This document shows positions 6,417 through 14,293 of a DNA stretch of 20,311 bases, in pieces. Where the stretch lies: positions 1-20,311 of the forward strand of contig JBDUDR010000039.1 in the NCBI GenBank assembly GCA_040002845.1. Direction: 5' to 3'. The translations under genes were made by a program, and so were the position numbers. The notes below the pieces were generated by a model. It was not told the origin of the DNA. It saw only the letters and a list, made by a program, of their open reading frames with translations, and searched no databases. The stretch is from JBDUDR01 sp040002845 (GTDB taxonomy: Bacteria; Actinomycetota; Actinomycetes; Propionibacteriales; Nocardioidaceae). The number at the start of each line of letters is the position of its first letter. Position 1 is the stretch's first letter.

Positions 6417-6608
6417 TCAGGTGGAGTTGGCGGGCAGGATCTGCGTCCCCGCGCCTGGATAGACAAGGCCTTCATGGCCGTCGTCCCAACGCACCAAGTA
6501 GGGCGCGCCACCGTCTTGGCCCCGGACGGCGATCACCTCGCCCTCCCGGTTGGGGTCGCCTACCCGGCGGCCCGGGACTGCGATGCGATCACCGATGTCT
6601 GCTTTCAT
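6417..6608 (-). CDS. DUF1918 domain protein
   Basis: A 63-aa protein with the whole DUF1918 pattern: MKADIGDRIAV, VGDPNREGEVIAVRG, GGAPYLVRWDDGHEGLVYPG and a short tail. The domain is an SH3-like small beta barrel common in actinobacteria, with no settled function. The start is supported by GGGAGAG 5 nt before the ATG. It is convergent with the YjbR/MmcQ gene and stands alone. Confidence 0.9.
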   Translation of the reverse strand: MKADIGDRIAVPGRRVGDPNREGEVIAVRGQDGGAPYLVRWDDGHEGLVYPGAGTQILPANST

Positions 6609-6693
6609 GGAGCTCTCCCGACCTCACGACTTCTTCGGTCTATCCTGGTACGCCGAGCACGCGGCGCCAAGCCCCATGACCCTACCGGCGGGT

Positions 6694-7482
6694 TCAGAAC
6701 CTGGGCAGGGTCGCTCGAAGTACGCCTCCCATCCGACCAGCGGCCTCCGCGCCGGCCTGGATCACCTCCTCGTGGTTGAGAGGTTTGCCTGAGATGCCGG
6801 CCGCCAGGTTGGTCACCAGACTGAGTCCCAAGACCTCCATCCCGGCCTCGCGAGCCGCGATGGCCTCCAGCACCGTCGACATGCCTACCAAGTCTCCGCC
6901 GATGGAGCGGACCATGGCGATCTCGGCGGGGGTCTCGTAGTGCGGGCCGGGGAACTGGACGTAGACGCCTTCCTCCAGGGTCGGGTCAGCCGCCTGGCAG
7001 ATCGCTCTCAACCTCGGTGAGTAAAGGTCGGTGAGATCCACGAAGTGCGGCCCCTCGATCGGCGACGTCGCGGTGAGGTTGATGTGGTCGCGGATGAGCA
7101 CCGGCGTGCCCGGCTGCCACGACTCCTTCAAACCGCCACAGCCGTTGGTCAACACCATGATCGAACAGCCGGCTGCCGCCGCCGTACGCACACTGTGTGC
7201 GACTGCCCTGACGCCCCTGCCTTCGTACAAGTGGGTGCGACCCAAGAAGACAAGGAGGCGCTTGTCGGCCAGCTCGATCGAGCGGATCCGGCCGGCGTGA
7301 CCCTCGACCGCCGGTGGGCTGAACCCTGGCAGGTCTGTGCTGGCGATGTCGGCAGCCGTGGCGCCGAGCGACTCTGCCGCGGCCAGCCATCCTGAACCCA
7401 TTACCAACGCGATGTCGTGGCTCTTGATCCCGGTCAGCTCAACCAGTGCGGTGGCGGCCGCCGCGGCATCTGGATAGGTCAT
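6694..7482 (-). CDS. punA: Purine-nucleoside phosphorylase
   Basis: A 262-aa trimeric-type purine nucleoside phosphorylase (EC 2.4.2.1). It splits inosine, guanosine and their deoxy forms with phosphate into base plus (deoxy)ribose-1-phosphate, in cytosolic purine salvage. Visible motifs are the phosphate-binding VMGSGW (27-32), GHAGR, FLGRTHLYEG, LTNGCGGL, the purine-site stretch VQFPGPHYETPAEI and GMSTVLEAIAARE, and SLVTNLAAGIS, whose Asn supports preference for 6-oxopurines. It starts 24 bp after the stop of the cyclotransferase-like gene, so they are probably one operon. No strong ribosome binding site is seen. The symbol follows the mycobacterial homologue. Confidence 0.93.
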   Translation of the reverse strand: MTYPDAAAAATALVELTGIKSHDIALVMGSGWLAAAESLGATAADIASTDLPGFSPPAVEGHAGRIRSIELADKRLLVFLGRTHLYEGRGVRAVAHSVRTAAAAGCSIMVLTNGCGGLKESWQPGTPVLIRDHINLTATSPIEGPHFVDLTDLYSPRLRAICQAADPTLEEGVYVQFPGPHYETPAEIAMVRSIGGDLVGMSTVLEAIAAREAGMEVLGLSLVTNLAAGISGKPLNHEEVIQAGAEAAGRMGGVLRATLPRF

Positions 7483-7506
7483 CGCGAAAGACTAGTGGGA
7501 GTTCGC

Positions 7507-7959
7507 TCACAGACCGCCGGACCTGCACGAACGCATGCGGAGATCATGCACATAGTCGTCGGGTGCACCAGCCGCATATGCTGCGTCCGCGAGCAGACCG
7601 AGATACGAAGCCGACGGGAGCCCGCCTTCGTACGCATCCAGGACGTACATCCACGCAAGGACATCGCCATCAAGGGTGTTGACGCGTACCCGGATCTTGC
7701 GAAACTGTGCTGGGTCCGTTCCCTCCCAGCTGTCGAGAGCCGCCTCGTCCTCGTCGGTGATGTCGTACAGCGCCACGAAGACATGGACGAGCGGGTCTTC
7801 GACGACGGTCGCTGTGGCGCCGTCCCAGCCGAGGTCTTCGCCGCCGAATGTGAGTCGCCATCCGATGAGCCAGCCGGTGCCGCGAAGGGGGGAATGCGGT
7901 GCGCGCTCGCCCATCCGGGCAGGGTCCAGGTTCGGTCCATACGCGGCGTACAACGGCAC
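7507..7959 (-). CDS. Gamma-glutamylcyclotransferase-like protein
   Basis: A 150-aa GGCT-like fold protein. It begins MPLYAAYGPNL, the YGxNL substrate-loop signature, and has LRGTGWLIGWRLTFGGEDLG, a central VFVALYDI and LDSWEGTDPAQFRKIRV, where the Glu fits the catalytic acid of the family. Members release 5-oxoproline from gamma-glutamyl peptides, but the true substrate of the actinobacterial type is unknown. The GTG at 7959 is preferred, giving M-P-L-Y. A TTG two codons upstream (7965) is the longer option. TACGCT lies 8 nt before the GTG, so the gene may be leaderless. It is divergent from lpdA and is followed by purine nucleoside phosphorylase. Confidence 0.82.
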   Translation of the reverse strand: MPLYAAYGPNLDPARMGERAPHSPLRGTGWLIGWRLTFGGEDLGWDGATATVVEDPLVHVFVALYDITDEDEAALDSWEGTDPAQFRKIRVRVNTLDGDVLAWMYVLDAYEGGLPSASYLGLLADAAYAAGAPDDYVHDLRMRSCRSGGL

Positions 7960-8019
7960 GGACAAGCAGCGTAACGTCCAGCGGGCTGTGCCGGTGCGAT
8001 GTACGCGACAATGTCGCGC

Positions 8020-9417
8020 GTGACGCGCGTCGTGATCATCGGTGGTGGCCCCGGTGGGTACGAGGCTGCCCTGGTGGCAGCGCAGCTCGGCGCGGACGTG
8101 ACTGTGGTTGATCGCGACGGACTCGGCGGGTCGGCCGTGCTGACCGACTGTGTGCCGAGCAAGACACTGATCGCCACCGCAGAGGTCATGACCGAGGTCG
8201 AGGACTCTGCCGACCTCGGGGTCCGGGTCATGGTGGACGGTCGGTCCGCCCTCGCCGCCGACGCCGTCGAGGTCGACCTGGCAGTCGTCAATGCCCGCGT
8301 CAAGGAGTTGGCTCGTGCCCAGTCCGCCGACATCGAGCGCCGGTTGGCGAACGAGGGCGTGACCGTGTTGCGGGGAACCGGGCTCTTGAACAGCCAGCAG
8401 GACGTCGTGGCGCGAGTCGGCAGTGACGAACGTGTCCTGAAGGCCGATGTCATCCTGCTCGCGACCGGCGCCTACCCGCGCGTACTCCCAACCGCTCGGC
8501 CCGACGGTGAGCGGATCCTGACCTGGGAGCAGGTGTATGACCTAGGCGAGCTGCCCGAAAGGCTGGTCGTGGTGGGGTCGGGCGTCACGGGAGCCGAGTT
8601 CGCCAGCGCGTACGGTGCCCTGGGCAGCGAGGTGGTTCTGGTGTCGAGCCGGGAGCGCGTACTCCCCGGCGAGGACGCGGACGCCGCGGCCCTCTTGGAG
8701 GGCGTGTTCGTGCGCCGGGGGATGACCGTGCTCTCGAAGTCCCGAGCTGACAGGGTGGAGCGGGCCGGCGACCGGCTGCGCGTCACGCTCACCGACGGGC
8801 GCGTTGAGGAAGGGTCGCACTGCCTGCTCGCCGTGGGGTCGGTTCCGGACACCGCCGAGCTCGGTCTGGCCGCCGCAGGAGTCGACGTCGACGACGCGGG
8901 GTTCATCGTGGTGGACAAGGTCTCGCGTACCACAGCGCGCGGGGTCTACGCGGCCGGTGACTGCACAGGCGTCTTGATGCTCGCGTCGGTGGCGGCCATG
9001 CAAGGCCGCATCGCGATGGCCCACGCCCTGGGCGACGCCGTACATCCGCTCGATCTCACGCATGTCTCGTCGAACGTCTTCACGGCTCCTGAGATCGCGA
9101 CCGTGGGCTGGTCCCAGCGAGCCGTCGATGCCGGTGAGATCGACGGCCGGATAGTGACCCTCGAACTGCGGGGCAATGCGCGCGCGAAGATGCAGGGCGT
9201 ACACGATGGCTTCGTGAAGCTGATCGCTCGACCCGGCACGGGCATCGTGATCGGCGGGGTCGTGGTAGGTCCGCGGGCGTCGGAGCTCATCCACCCTGTT
9301 GCCTTGGCGGTGTCTCAGGGCATGACTGTCGATCAGGTCGCCAGCTCCTTCACCGTGTACCCGTCGGTGTCCGGATCCATCGCCGAGGCTGCCCGCCGCC
9401 TGCACCGCCGCGCCTAG
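8020..9417 (+). CDS. lpdA: LpdA-type NAD(P)H:quinone dehydrogenase
   Basis: A 465-aa pyridine nucleotide-disulfide oxidoreductase-fold flavoprotein. The FAD-binding GGGPGG (8-13) is followed by GLGGSAVLTDCVPSKT (34-49), an NAD(P)-binding VVVGSGVTGAEFAS, the second FAD motif GVYAAGDCTG and the dimerisation domain. The redox CxxxxC pair is incomplete: the first Cys is Ala39 and only C44 remains. The usual C-terminal HxHPT active-site motif reads FTVYPSVS, without the His. These losses exclude a normal dihydrolipoamide dehydrogenase and match Mycobacterium LpdA (Rv3303c), which reduces quinones. The GTG at 8020 is chosen by homology to MTRxVIxGGGP and a possible -10 (GACAAT) 7 nt upstream. ATGs at 7999 and 8011 are in frame. 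Confidence 0.9.
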   Translation: MTRVVIIGGGPGGYEAALVAAQLGADVTVVDRDGLGGSAVLTDCVPSKTLIATAEVMTEVEDSADLGVRVMVDGRSALAADAVEVDLAVVNARVKELARAQSADIERRLANEGVTVLRGTGLLNSQQDVVARVGSDERVLKADVILLATGAYPRVLPTARPDGERILTWEQVYDLGELPERLVVVGSGVTGAEFASAYGALGSEVVLVSSRERVLPGEDADAAALLEGVFVRRGMTVLSKSRADRVERAGDRLRVTLTDGRVEEGSHCLLAVGSVPDTAELGLAAAGVDVDDAGFIVVDKVSRTTARGVYAAGDCTGVLMLASVAAMQGRIAMAHALGDAVHPLDLTHVSSNVFTAPEIATVGWSQRAVDAGEIDGRIVTLELRGNARAKMQGVHDGFVKLIARPGTGIVIGGVVVGPRASELIHPVALAVSQGMTVDQVASSFTVYPSVSGSIAEAARRLHRRA

Positions 9418-9423
9418 CCCTCC

Positions 9424-9486
9424 CGCCGAGACGCCAACAATTCGGCAGTTTCGTCGGTGTGTCGCGGCGCAATTGGCTTCTCGGCG
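9424..9486. repeat. Palindromic repeat element, copy A
   Basis: A 63-bp element whose ends pair: CGCCGAGA (9424-9431) with TCTCGGCG (9479-9486), then after one mismatch GCCAA with TTGGC. It begins 7 bp after the lpdA stop, so it probably serves as its terminator. It matches copy B (reverse complement) in the end arms and in the inner part CGGCrGTTT, then GTGTCGCG. Confidence 0.65.
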
Positions 9487-9770
9487 CCTCGGCCCCGTGG
9501 TGGGTCAGTGAGGCGACGCCCCCCGGCCACGACACTGGACCGCTGAGCGGCCTCCAGGTTAGGCGATAACTGGGGACATAAGCCCAGTAACCAGTCATAA
9601 TCGGCATGGTTCATACGAAACATCCGTCTCGTTCACCGTCGGGTCGACGTGGACATCGACGCCGCCTAGTCCGCGTTGGGCACAGATCAATCCGCACGCT
9701 CGGGGCCCTAGGGGTTGGGCCGTTCCAGTCAGCGCGGCGATGTTGACCGTGCTCGACCCGAAGGGAATCC
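9487..9770. other. Intergenic region before the sulfatase
   Basis: No gene is recognised. A promoter candidate on the plus strand is GGGACA (9573-9578), 17 bp, CATAAT (9596-9601). This would leave a 5' leader of about 160 nt before the GTG at 9771. The short inverted repeat ACTGGG/CCCAGT overlaps it. A 46-codon basic open frame from 9606 has no ribosome binding site and is not called. Confidence 0.35.
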
Positions 9771-11264
9771 GTGACCCGCACCCGGATCGTCGCTGCCGTA
9801 ACGGCCTCCCTCATTGCCGCCGTCCTCTCGGGCAGTGGGCATGCCGCCGCCCGGCTACCGCGCTCTTCACCGGCGCACCCCAACGTTGTGGTTTTCATGC
9901 TCGATGACGCGAACGTCGAGGACATCGACTACATGCCGGAGGTGCAGGCCCGACTCGTCGACCGCGGTGTCACGTTTGGGAAGAACTACTCCCCGAACCA
10001 GCTGTGCTGCCCAGCGCGGGCGACCGCGCTGACTGGCAACTACTCCCACAACACTGGGGTCGTCGACAATGTCGCCCCTCTCGGCGGGGTGACTGCGTTC
10101 GACGACTCCTCGACGCTGGCGACCTGGCTCGACCCCGACTATCGGACCGCATTCGTCGGGAAATACCTGAATCAGTACGGGCAACAAGCCGGCGGCAATA
10201 CCTATGTCCCGCCAGGCTGGGACGAGTGGAAGGTGCCACCGGGCCGGGTCACCTACCACTACCTGGGCCAGCGCCTGAACTCGAACGGCACGATGCGCGA
10301 CTTCTCCGGCATCTACTCCACAACGCTGTAAGGCAATCAGTCCCGCGCGTTCCTCGGCTCCGGCAATCCCGACCCGTTCTTCCTGTTCGCCTCCTTTGTT
10401 GGACCGCACGCCGGCAGCCCGCACGAGCCCGACGATCCGGCGATGCCGACGCCGTACGTGGAACCGAAGTATCAAAACACCTACAGTGGCCCCCCGCTGC
10501 CGACCGACACGTCGGTCAATGAGGCCGATATCTCCGACAAGAGGAACTCGTTTCAGGACACACCGCCGCTATCGGATGAGAGGCTCGCGGAGATCTCCGA
10601 AGCCCTCGCCCAGCGACGGGAGGCAATGCACTCCGTCGACAACCAAATCGCCAGAATCATGGACAAGGTGGCCGCGATCGGGGCAGCCGACGACACCTAC
10701 TACATCTTCGTGTCGGACAACGGCTTCTTCCAAGGGCAACACCGCATACCCCGTGGAAAGGAGCAACCATATGACGCGGACGCGAGGGTACCGCTCATCA
10801 TCGCCGGGCCGGGACTTCCACACGGTGCCGAGGTGACGCAGGTGTCGGGACTGCAAGACATCGCACCGACGGTGCTGTCGATGACGAACGAGTGGGGGAC
10901 GCAGGGCCAGGCGAGCACCGATGGCGCGTCACTGTTGCCACTTGCGGCCGGCGGGACGTCCCACCGGGCGCAACTGCTTGAGACCGCTGTCACCGACCAC
11001 ATGAGCGACCAAGCGGCGAACCGGATCGGTGCCTACGGGTCGCGTACGGCGATCACCTGGGCAGCACGCAGCATCGTCACCTCGGACGGGTGGAAGTACA
11101 TCGCCTACCCGCGGGCCGGGGAGATTGAACTGTATGACCTGGACGCAGACCCGTTTGAGCTGAACAATCTCGGCCGAGATCCAGAATATGACGCGAAGCA
11201 GGCTTCCCTTGCGGCGCGCTTGTCGACCCTGAAACTGTGCTCGGGCGTTGGCTGCCGTCATTGA
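9771..11264 (+). pseudogene. Secreted sulfatase interrupted by an in-frame stop
   Basis: Two open stretches in the same frame, 9771-10331 and the part continuing to 11264, encode one type I sulfatase (about 497 codons) divided by TAA at codon 187 (10329-10331). The protein has a signal peptide (residues 1-26), the metal site FMLDDAN (D45, D46) and LCCPARATALTG. C79 fits the CxPxR motif whose Cys becomes formylglycine, and K-Y-L-N-Q follows. After the stop come PFFLFASFVGPHAG and the metal-binding VSDNGFFQGQHR. The GTG start has AAGGGA 5 nt upstream. Homology continues across the stop without a frame change, so a point change such as TAC to TAA is the simplest explanation. A sequencing error or readthrough cannot be excluded. 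A separate start at 10443 lacks a ribosome binding site. Confidence 0.85.
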
Positions 11265-11287
11265 TCAGCGCGAGCCGGCCGTCCTCG

Positions 11288-11348
11288 ATGAGACGCCACT
11301 AGCGGCGCGACACGCCGCGAAAACCGCCGCACAATCGGCGTCTCGGCA
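11288..11348. repeat. Palindromic repeat element, copy B
   Basis: This is the reverse-complement relative of copy A, lying between two convergent genes. The outer stem GAGACGCC (11290-11297) pairs with GGCGTCTC (11337-11344). An inner hairpin GCGGCG-CGACA-CGCCGC (11302-11318) sits inside. Its position suggests use as a two-way terminator. Confidence 0.65.
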
Positions 11349-12272
11349 CTAGAAGCCGCCATCGAAGCCGCCGCCGCCATCGAAGCCGCCGAAGTCGCCG
11401 CCGCCGATTCCGTCCCCACCGCCGAAATCGCCGCCGCCATCGCCGCCATAGTCACCCCCGCCATCGCCGCCGTAGTCGCCGCCGCCATCGCCGCCGAAGT
11501 CGCCCCCACCATCGCCGCCGCCTCCGTCCCCGGCATCTTGTCCCGCGTCGTAGCCCGAGTCATACCCAGAGTCGTACCCGCTGTCGAAGCTGCCCCAGCC
11601 GTCGAATCCGCCGCTCAACAAAGACCCGAGCATGAAGGCCGGCAGCATCCCGCTGAAGGCGGCGTTGCCGTAGTAGCCCTGCACCCACGGCGCGTATGCC
11701 GGGCCACCTCGCCAGTACGGCACCCGCGACGGTCCGACCATGACGGTACGTATGTCTGGTTCGGCACCAGCCGCCAGCCGGTCGGCATCGGCAGAGCAGA
11801 CCGGGATCTCTCGCGCAACCGCGCCCGGCGGGGTCCACGACACGTCCTGCGTCGAAGGTCCATGCGCGGGGTTGAAGAAACAAGGTGGTCGACGTTGGGG
11901 GAGTGGGAGGCCGCCGACTCGTGCATGCACACATGCCACGGCGTATCTCCCATCCTCGAGCACCGAGGTGACGTGTCTGATCTGGTCGGCCGACTGCAAC
12001 GCCCCGATCGCGGTCTTCGCGTCCTCGTAGCAGTCCAGCGCGCGCTGGTAGTCCTGTCGGGTCGCCTCGTCCAACGGGGTCCCGGACATGTCGGCGTCGA
12101 GCCGCTGCAGCTCCTCGCCGAAGCGGGTCACGTCCTCCTCCGCCGTTCGGGTGACGGCGGCTAGCGCTTCCTGGTCACGTGAGGTGCGCAGTCGGTCCTG
12201 CTGAACCCTCCGCGCGACCACCCAGACCACCACGATGATGGCTAGTACGACAAATAGCATGAATTTTCCCAT
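11349..12272 (-). CDS. Membrane protein with Gly/Asp-rich repeat tail
   Basis: A 307-aa protein. One N-terminal membrane helix (residues 4-20, MLFVVLAIIVVVWVV) is followed by a charged, probably coiled-coil region (about 25-95). A compact middle part (about 105-215) contains three Cys residues and the motifs PPCFFNPAHGPS, SWTPPG, PVCSAD and RVPYWRGGPAYAPW. The tail from about 225 is low complexity: GYDS repeats, then GGD[FY]GGDG units. The middle motifs recur in uncharacterised actinobacterial membrane proteins that I know only as hypothetical. The start has GGGAGGGG 4 nt before the ATG. The tail could bind divalent metal or act as a flexible surface segment, which is speculation. It is convergent with the sulfatase. 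Confidence 0.8.
   Translation of the reverse strand: MGKFMLFVVLAIIVVVWVVARRVQQDRLRTSRDQEALAAVTRTAEEDVTRFGEELQRLDADMSGTPLDEATRQDYQRALDCYEDAKTAIGALQSADQIRHVTSVLEDGRYAVACVHARVGGLPLPQRRPPCFFNPAHGPSTQDVSWTPPGAVAREIPVCSADADRLAAGAEPDIRTVMVGPSRVPYWRGGPAYAPWVQGYYGNAAFSGMLPAFMLGSLLSGGFDGWGSFDSGYDSGYDSGYDAGQDAGDGGGGDGGGDFGGDGGGDYGGDGGGDYGGDGGGDFGGGDGIGGGDFGGFDGGGGFDGGF
11420..11520. repeat. 24-bp tandem repeat inside the Gly/Asp tail
   Basis: About four imperfect copies of a 24-bp unit that encodes GGD[FY]GGDG on the minus strand. A second, shorter repeat of 12 bp (SGYD) lies at about 11545-11585. Such in-frame repeats are prone to length change by slippage while keeping the reading frame. Confidence 0.6.
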
Positions 12273-12343
12273 TTCCCCTCCCGGATTCTCCTTGTAGGGC
12301 AGCCTAGAAGGCGATACGGAGCGTGATTCGTTGCACCCTCTCA

Positions 12344-12359
12344 GTGTGACTAATCACAC
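12344..12359. promoter_or_regulatory. Palindromic operator candidate
   Basis: GTGTGA-CTAA-TCACAC is a near-perfect 16-bp palindrome in the divergent region between the Gly/Asp membrane protein and the amidase. It resembles the CRP/FNR-family half-site TGTGA/TCACA, but with a 4-bp rather than the usual 6-bp centre. It is 72 bp upstream of the membrane-protein start and 153 bp upstream of the amidase start, so either gene could be the target. Confidence 0.4.
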
Positions 12360-12471
12360 CGATGTAACTACAAAGGGAAGACCAAAAGGTCCAACACGGC
12401 CACTAGCCAAATCCCCAGGACGCCCCCATAATCGATCACTAGTGTCACATAGTCAACATTCGCCACACCCG

Positions 12472-12497
12472 TTAACACTGGTCCCACGGACCCTTAT
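12472..12497 (+). promoter_or_regulatory. Promoter candidate of the amidase operon
   Basis: TTAACA, 16 or 17 bp, then TTATCT/TATCTG lies just before GGAG and the ATG at 12512. The surrounding 230 bp is clearly more AT-rich than the genes, as expected for a promoter region. Confidence 0.35.
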
Positions 12498-12511
12498 CTG
12501 GAGTGATAGAG

Positions 12512-14293
12512 ATGCGTAACCGCCGGGGTGCCTTCGCCACCCGTGCAGGCATACGACTTTTCCCCTTTCGCCCCGCCCTCGGCCGCTCCCGCATGCGCTT
12601 GGTGGCCCGCGGTGGCCTCGGCCTGACGGTGGTCGCGGCGCTGCTCGCGTCGGCGCTCGGTGAGAGTACGGCGCAAGCCGGATCAGCCGCACGGGCAGCT
12701 GGCTCGACGACCCCGCCCAGGGTAGCCGCACCGGCGAGGCCACACGCAGTCGCACCCACCGTCGCTGAGATCGCCATTCCCGACGTTGCGGCTGCCGGAG
12801 CGAAGACGGTTGGCGGCCTGCGGGTCGGTGCGCAGCTCACGGATCGGTCCACCGGGAACTTCCGCATGGTTGCGGTCACCTGGGACCACCGCTCGGCTCC
12901 CGCCACGATGAAGATCCAGGTACGTGTCAGGGATGCCGGCAGCTGGAGTAGGTGGCAGCGACTCGACGTCGATGGCGACGGCCCGTCGGGGACGCAGGAG
13001 AAGTCCACCGTGCCGGACGGCACGGTGCCGGACTGGGTGGACCACGCGACGGGCGTCGACGTTCGCGTCTGGGTTCCGGTGGCTGCGAAGACTCCGACGC
13101 ACCTGAAGGTCAGCACCATCGACCCCGGGGTCTCGGCGTTCGACTCGACGATCGCCGCCGACGACCAGATCTGGGCGGGCGGGCAGCCGCTGCCTGGTTC
13201 TTCGGCGCTGAAGGGCAAAGCACCCACTGCCCTCCTGCAGCCGAAGATCATCACCCGCAAGCAGTGGGGGGTCGACCCCTCGTTGGGTGACCAGTGCTGG
13301 GCGCCGAAGTACGGGCGGACCATCAAGATGGTGTTCGTCCATCACACCGCCGAGAGCAACAATTACAGTGAGGACGAGTCGGCCAGCCTCGTCCGCGGCA
13401 TCTACGCGTACCACACACAGAGCAGGGCGTGGTGCGACATCGGCTACAACTTCCTCGTCGACCGGTACGGCAACGTGTTCCAAGGTCGTCGCGGCGGCAT
13501 CCGCAAGCCGGTCCGTGGAGCGCACGCGGGCGACTACAACGTTGGCACCGCGGGGATCTCGCTGATGGGGAACTTCGAGCACGCAACGCCCCCACGGGTG
13601 ATGAAACGGGCGCTTGTGCGCGTGATCGCCTGGCGGCTCGGGACCAGCTACCGGCCGGCCAGGGGCTGGACCAAGGTCTATAACTCCAAGTTCCGCCGCA
13701 TCTCCGGCCATCGCGACGCCATGGCAACGGCGTGTCCGGGCCAGGTTGTGTACGACTGGCTACCAACCTTGCGAGCCAAGGTCGCAAGGCGGATAGGCGA
13801 CTTCCACACCGCCATCTACAACAAGTGGATGGACAAGGGTGGCGCCAACGGCTTCCTGGGACAACCGTTCATGGGTGAGCACTGGCAGCAGGGCGGCTGG
13901 TTCACGGTTTTCGACCATGGCCGGATCTATTCGAAGAAGCCCGCTGGAACCCACGTTTTGCACGGCGCGATCCTGGCGAAGTATCGCCGGCTGGGCGGGG
14001 TCGGCTCTCGGCTGGGATTCCCCACGACGGACGTCTGGAGGACCGCCGCGCCAGGGGCTGTGCACGCCATCTTCCAGCGCGGGCGTCTCTACTCCAGCCC
14101 GAAGACCGGGACACACTGGATCTACGGGAGCATCTTGACCGCCTGGGTCAAGCAAGGGCAGTCCACCGGCCCTCTCGGGTTGCCGACCAGCGACGTCTAC
14201 GACGTCAGCGTCGGCAAACGGCAGGACTTCCAGCATGGAACCGCCACCTGGAACGCCACCACCAAGAAGACGACCCTGGTGTACGACTCATGA
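12512..14293 (+). CDS. Secreted PGRP-type amidase with LGFP repeats
   Basis: A 593-aa exported peptidoglycan enzyme. A long basic N-region precedes the signal core (GLGLTVVAALLASALG, 35-50). Residues 100-205 form a beta-rich domain. The N-acetylmuramoyl-L-alanine amidase/PGRP domain spans about 246-420 with VFVHHTA (H277 or H278), GHRD (H400) and ACPG (C408) as likely Zn2+ ligands. It should cut the bond between MurNAc and L-Ala. From about 437 on, three LGFP-type repeats (FLGQP, RLGFPTTD, PLGLPTSD) mark a C-terminal cell-wall-binding region as in corynebacterial envelope proteins. The ATG at 12512 is preferred over the GTG at 12503 because GGAG lies 8 nt before it. It overlaps the next gene by 4 bp. 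Confidence 0.92.
   Translation: MRNRRGAFATRAGIRLFPFRPALGRSRMRLVARGGLGLTVVAALLASALGESTAQAGSAARAAGSTTPPRVAAPARPHAVAPTVAEIAIPDVAAAGAKTVGGLRVGAQLTDRSTGNFRMVAVTWDHRSAPATMKIQVRVRDAGSWSRWQRLDVDGDGPSGTQEKSTVPDGTVPDWVDHATGVDVRVWVPVAAKTPTHLKVSTIDPGVSAFDSTIAADDQIWAGGQPLPGSSALKGKAPTALLQPKIITRKQWGVDPSLGDQCWAPKYGRTIKMVFVHHTAESNNYSEDESASLVRGIYAYHTQSRAWCDIGYNFLVDRYGNVFQGRRGGIRKPVRGAHAGDYNVGTAGISLMGNFEHATPPRVMKRALVRVIAWRLGTSYRPARGWTKVYNSKFRRISGHRDAMATACPGQVVYDWLPTLRAKVARRIGDFHTAIYNKWMDKGGANGFLGQPFMGEHWQQGGWFTVFDHGRIYSKKPAGTHVLHGAILAKYRRLGGVGSRLGFPTTDVWRTAAPGAVHAIFQRGRLYSSPKTGTHWIYGSILTAWVKQGQSTGPLGLPTSDVYDVSVGKRQDFQHGTATWNATTKKTTLVYDS

Noticed and set aside
9606..9746. 46-codon basic open frame in the sulfatase leader
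   Set aside because: No ribosome binding site; the CATAAT box is only 4 nt from the ATG, too close for a leaderless start; composition is Arg-rich as in random GC-rich DNA.
10443..11264. Separate sulfatase gene starting at the ATG at 10443
   Set aside because: It is in the same frame as the upstream half, homology covers the gap between stop and ATG, and no ribosome binding site is present. It is treated as the second half of one broken gene.
11349..11600. CRISPR-like direct repeats
   Set aside because: The regular repeats are in-frame codons of a Gly/Asp-rich protein tail with a 24-bp period and no spacers.
12344..12359. Calling the palindrome a definite CRP site
   Set aside because: The centre is 4 bp instead of 6 bp, so only a generic operator candidate is listed.
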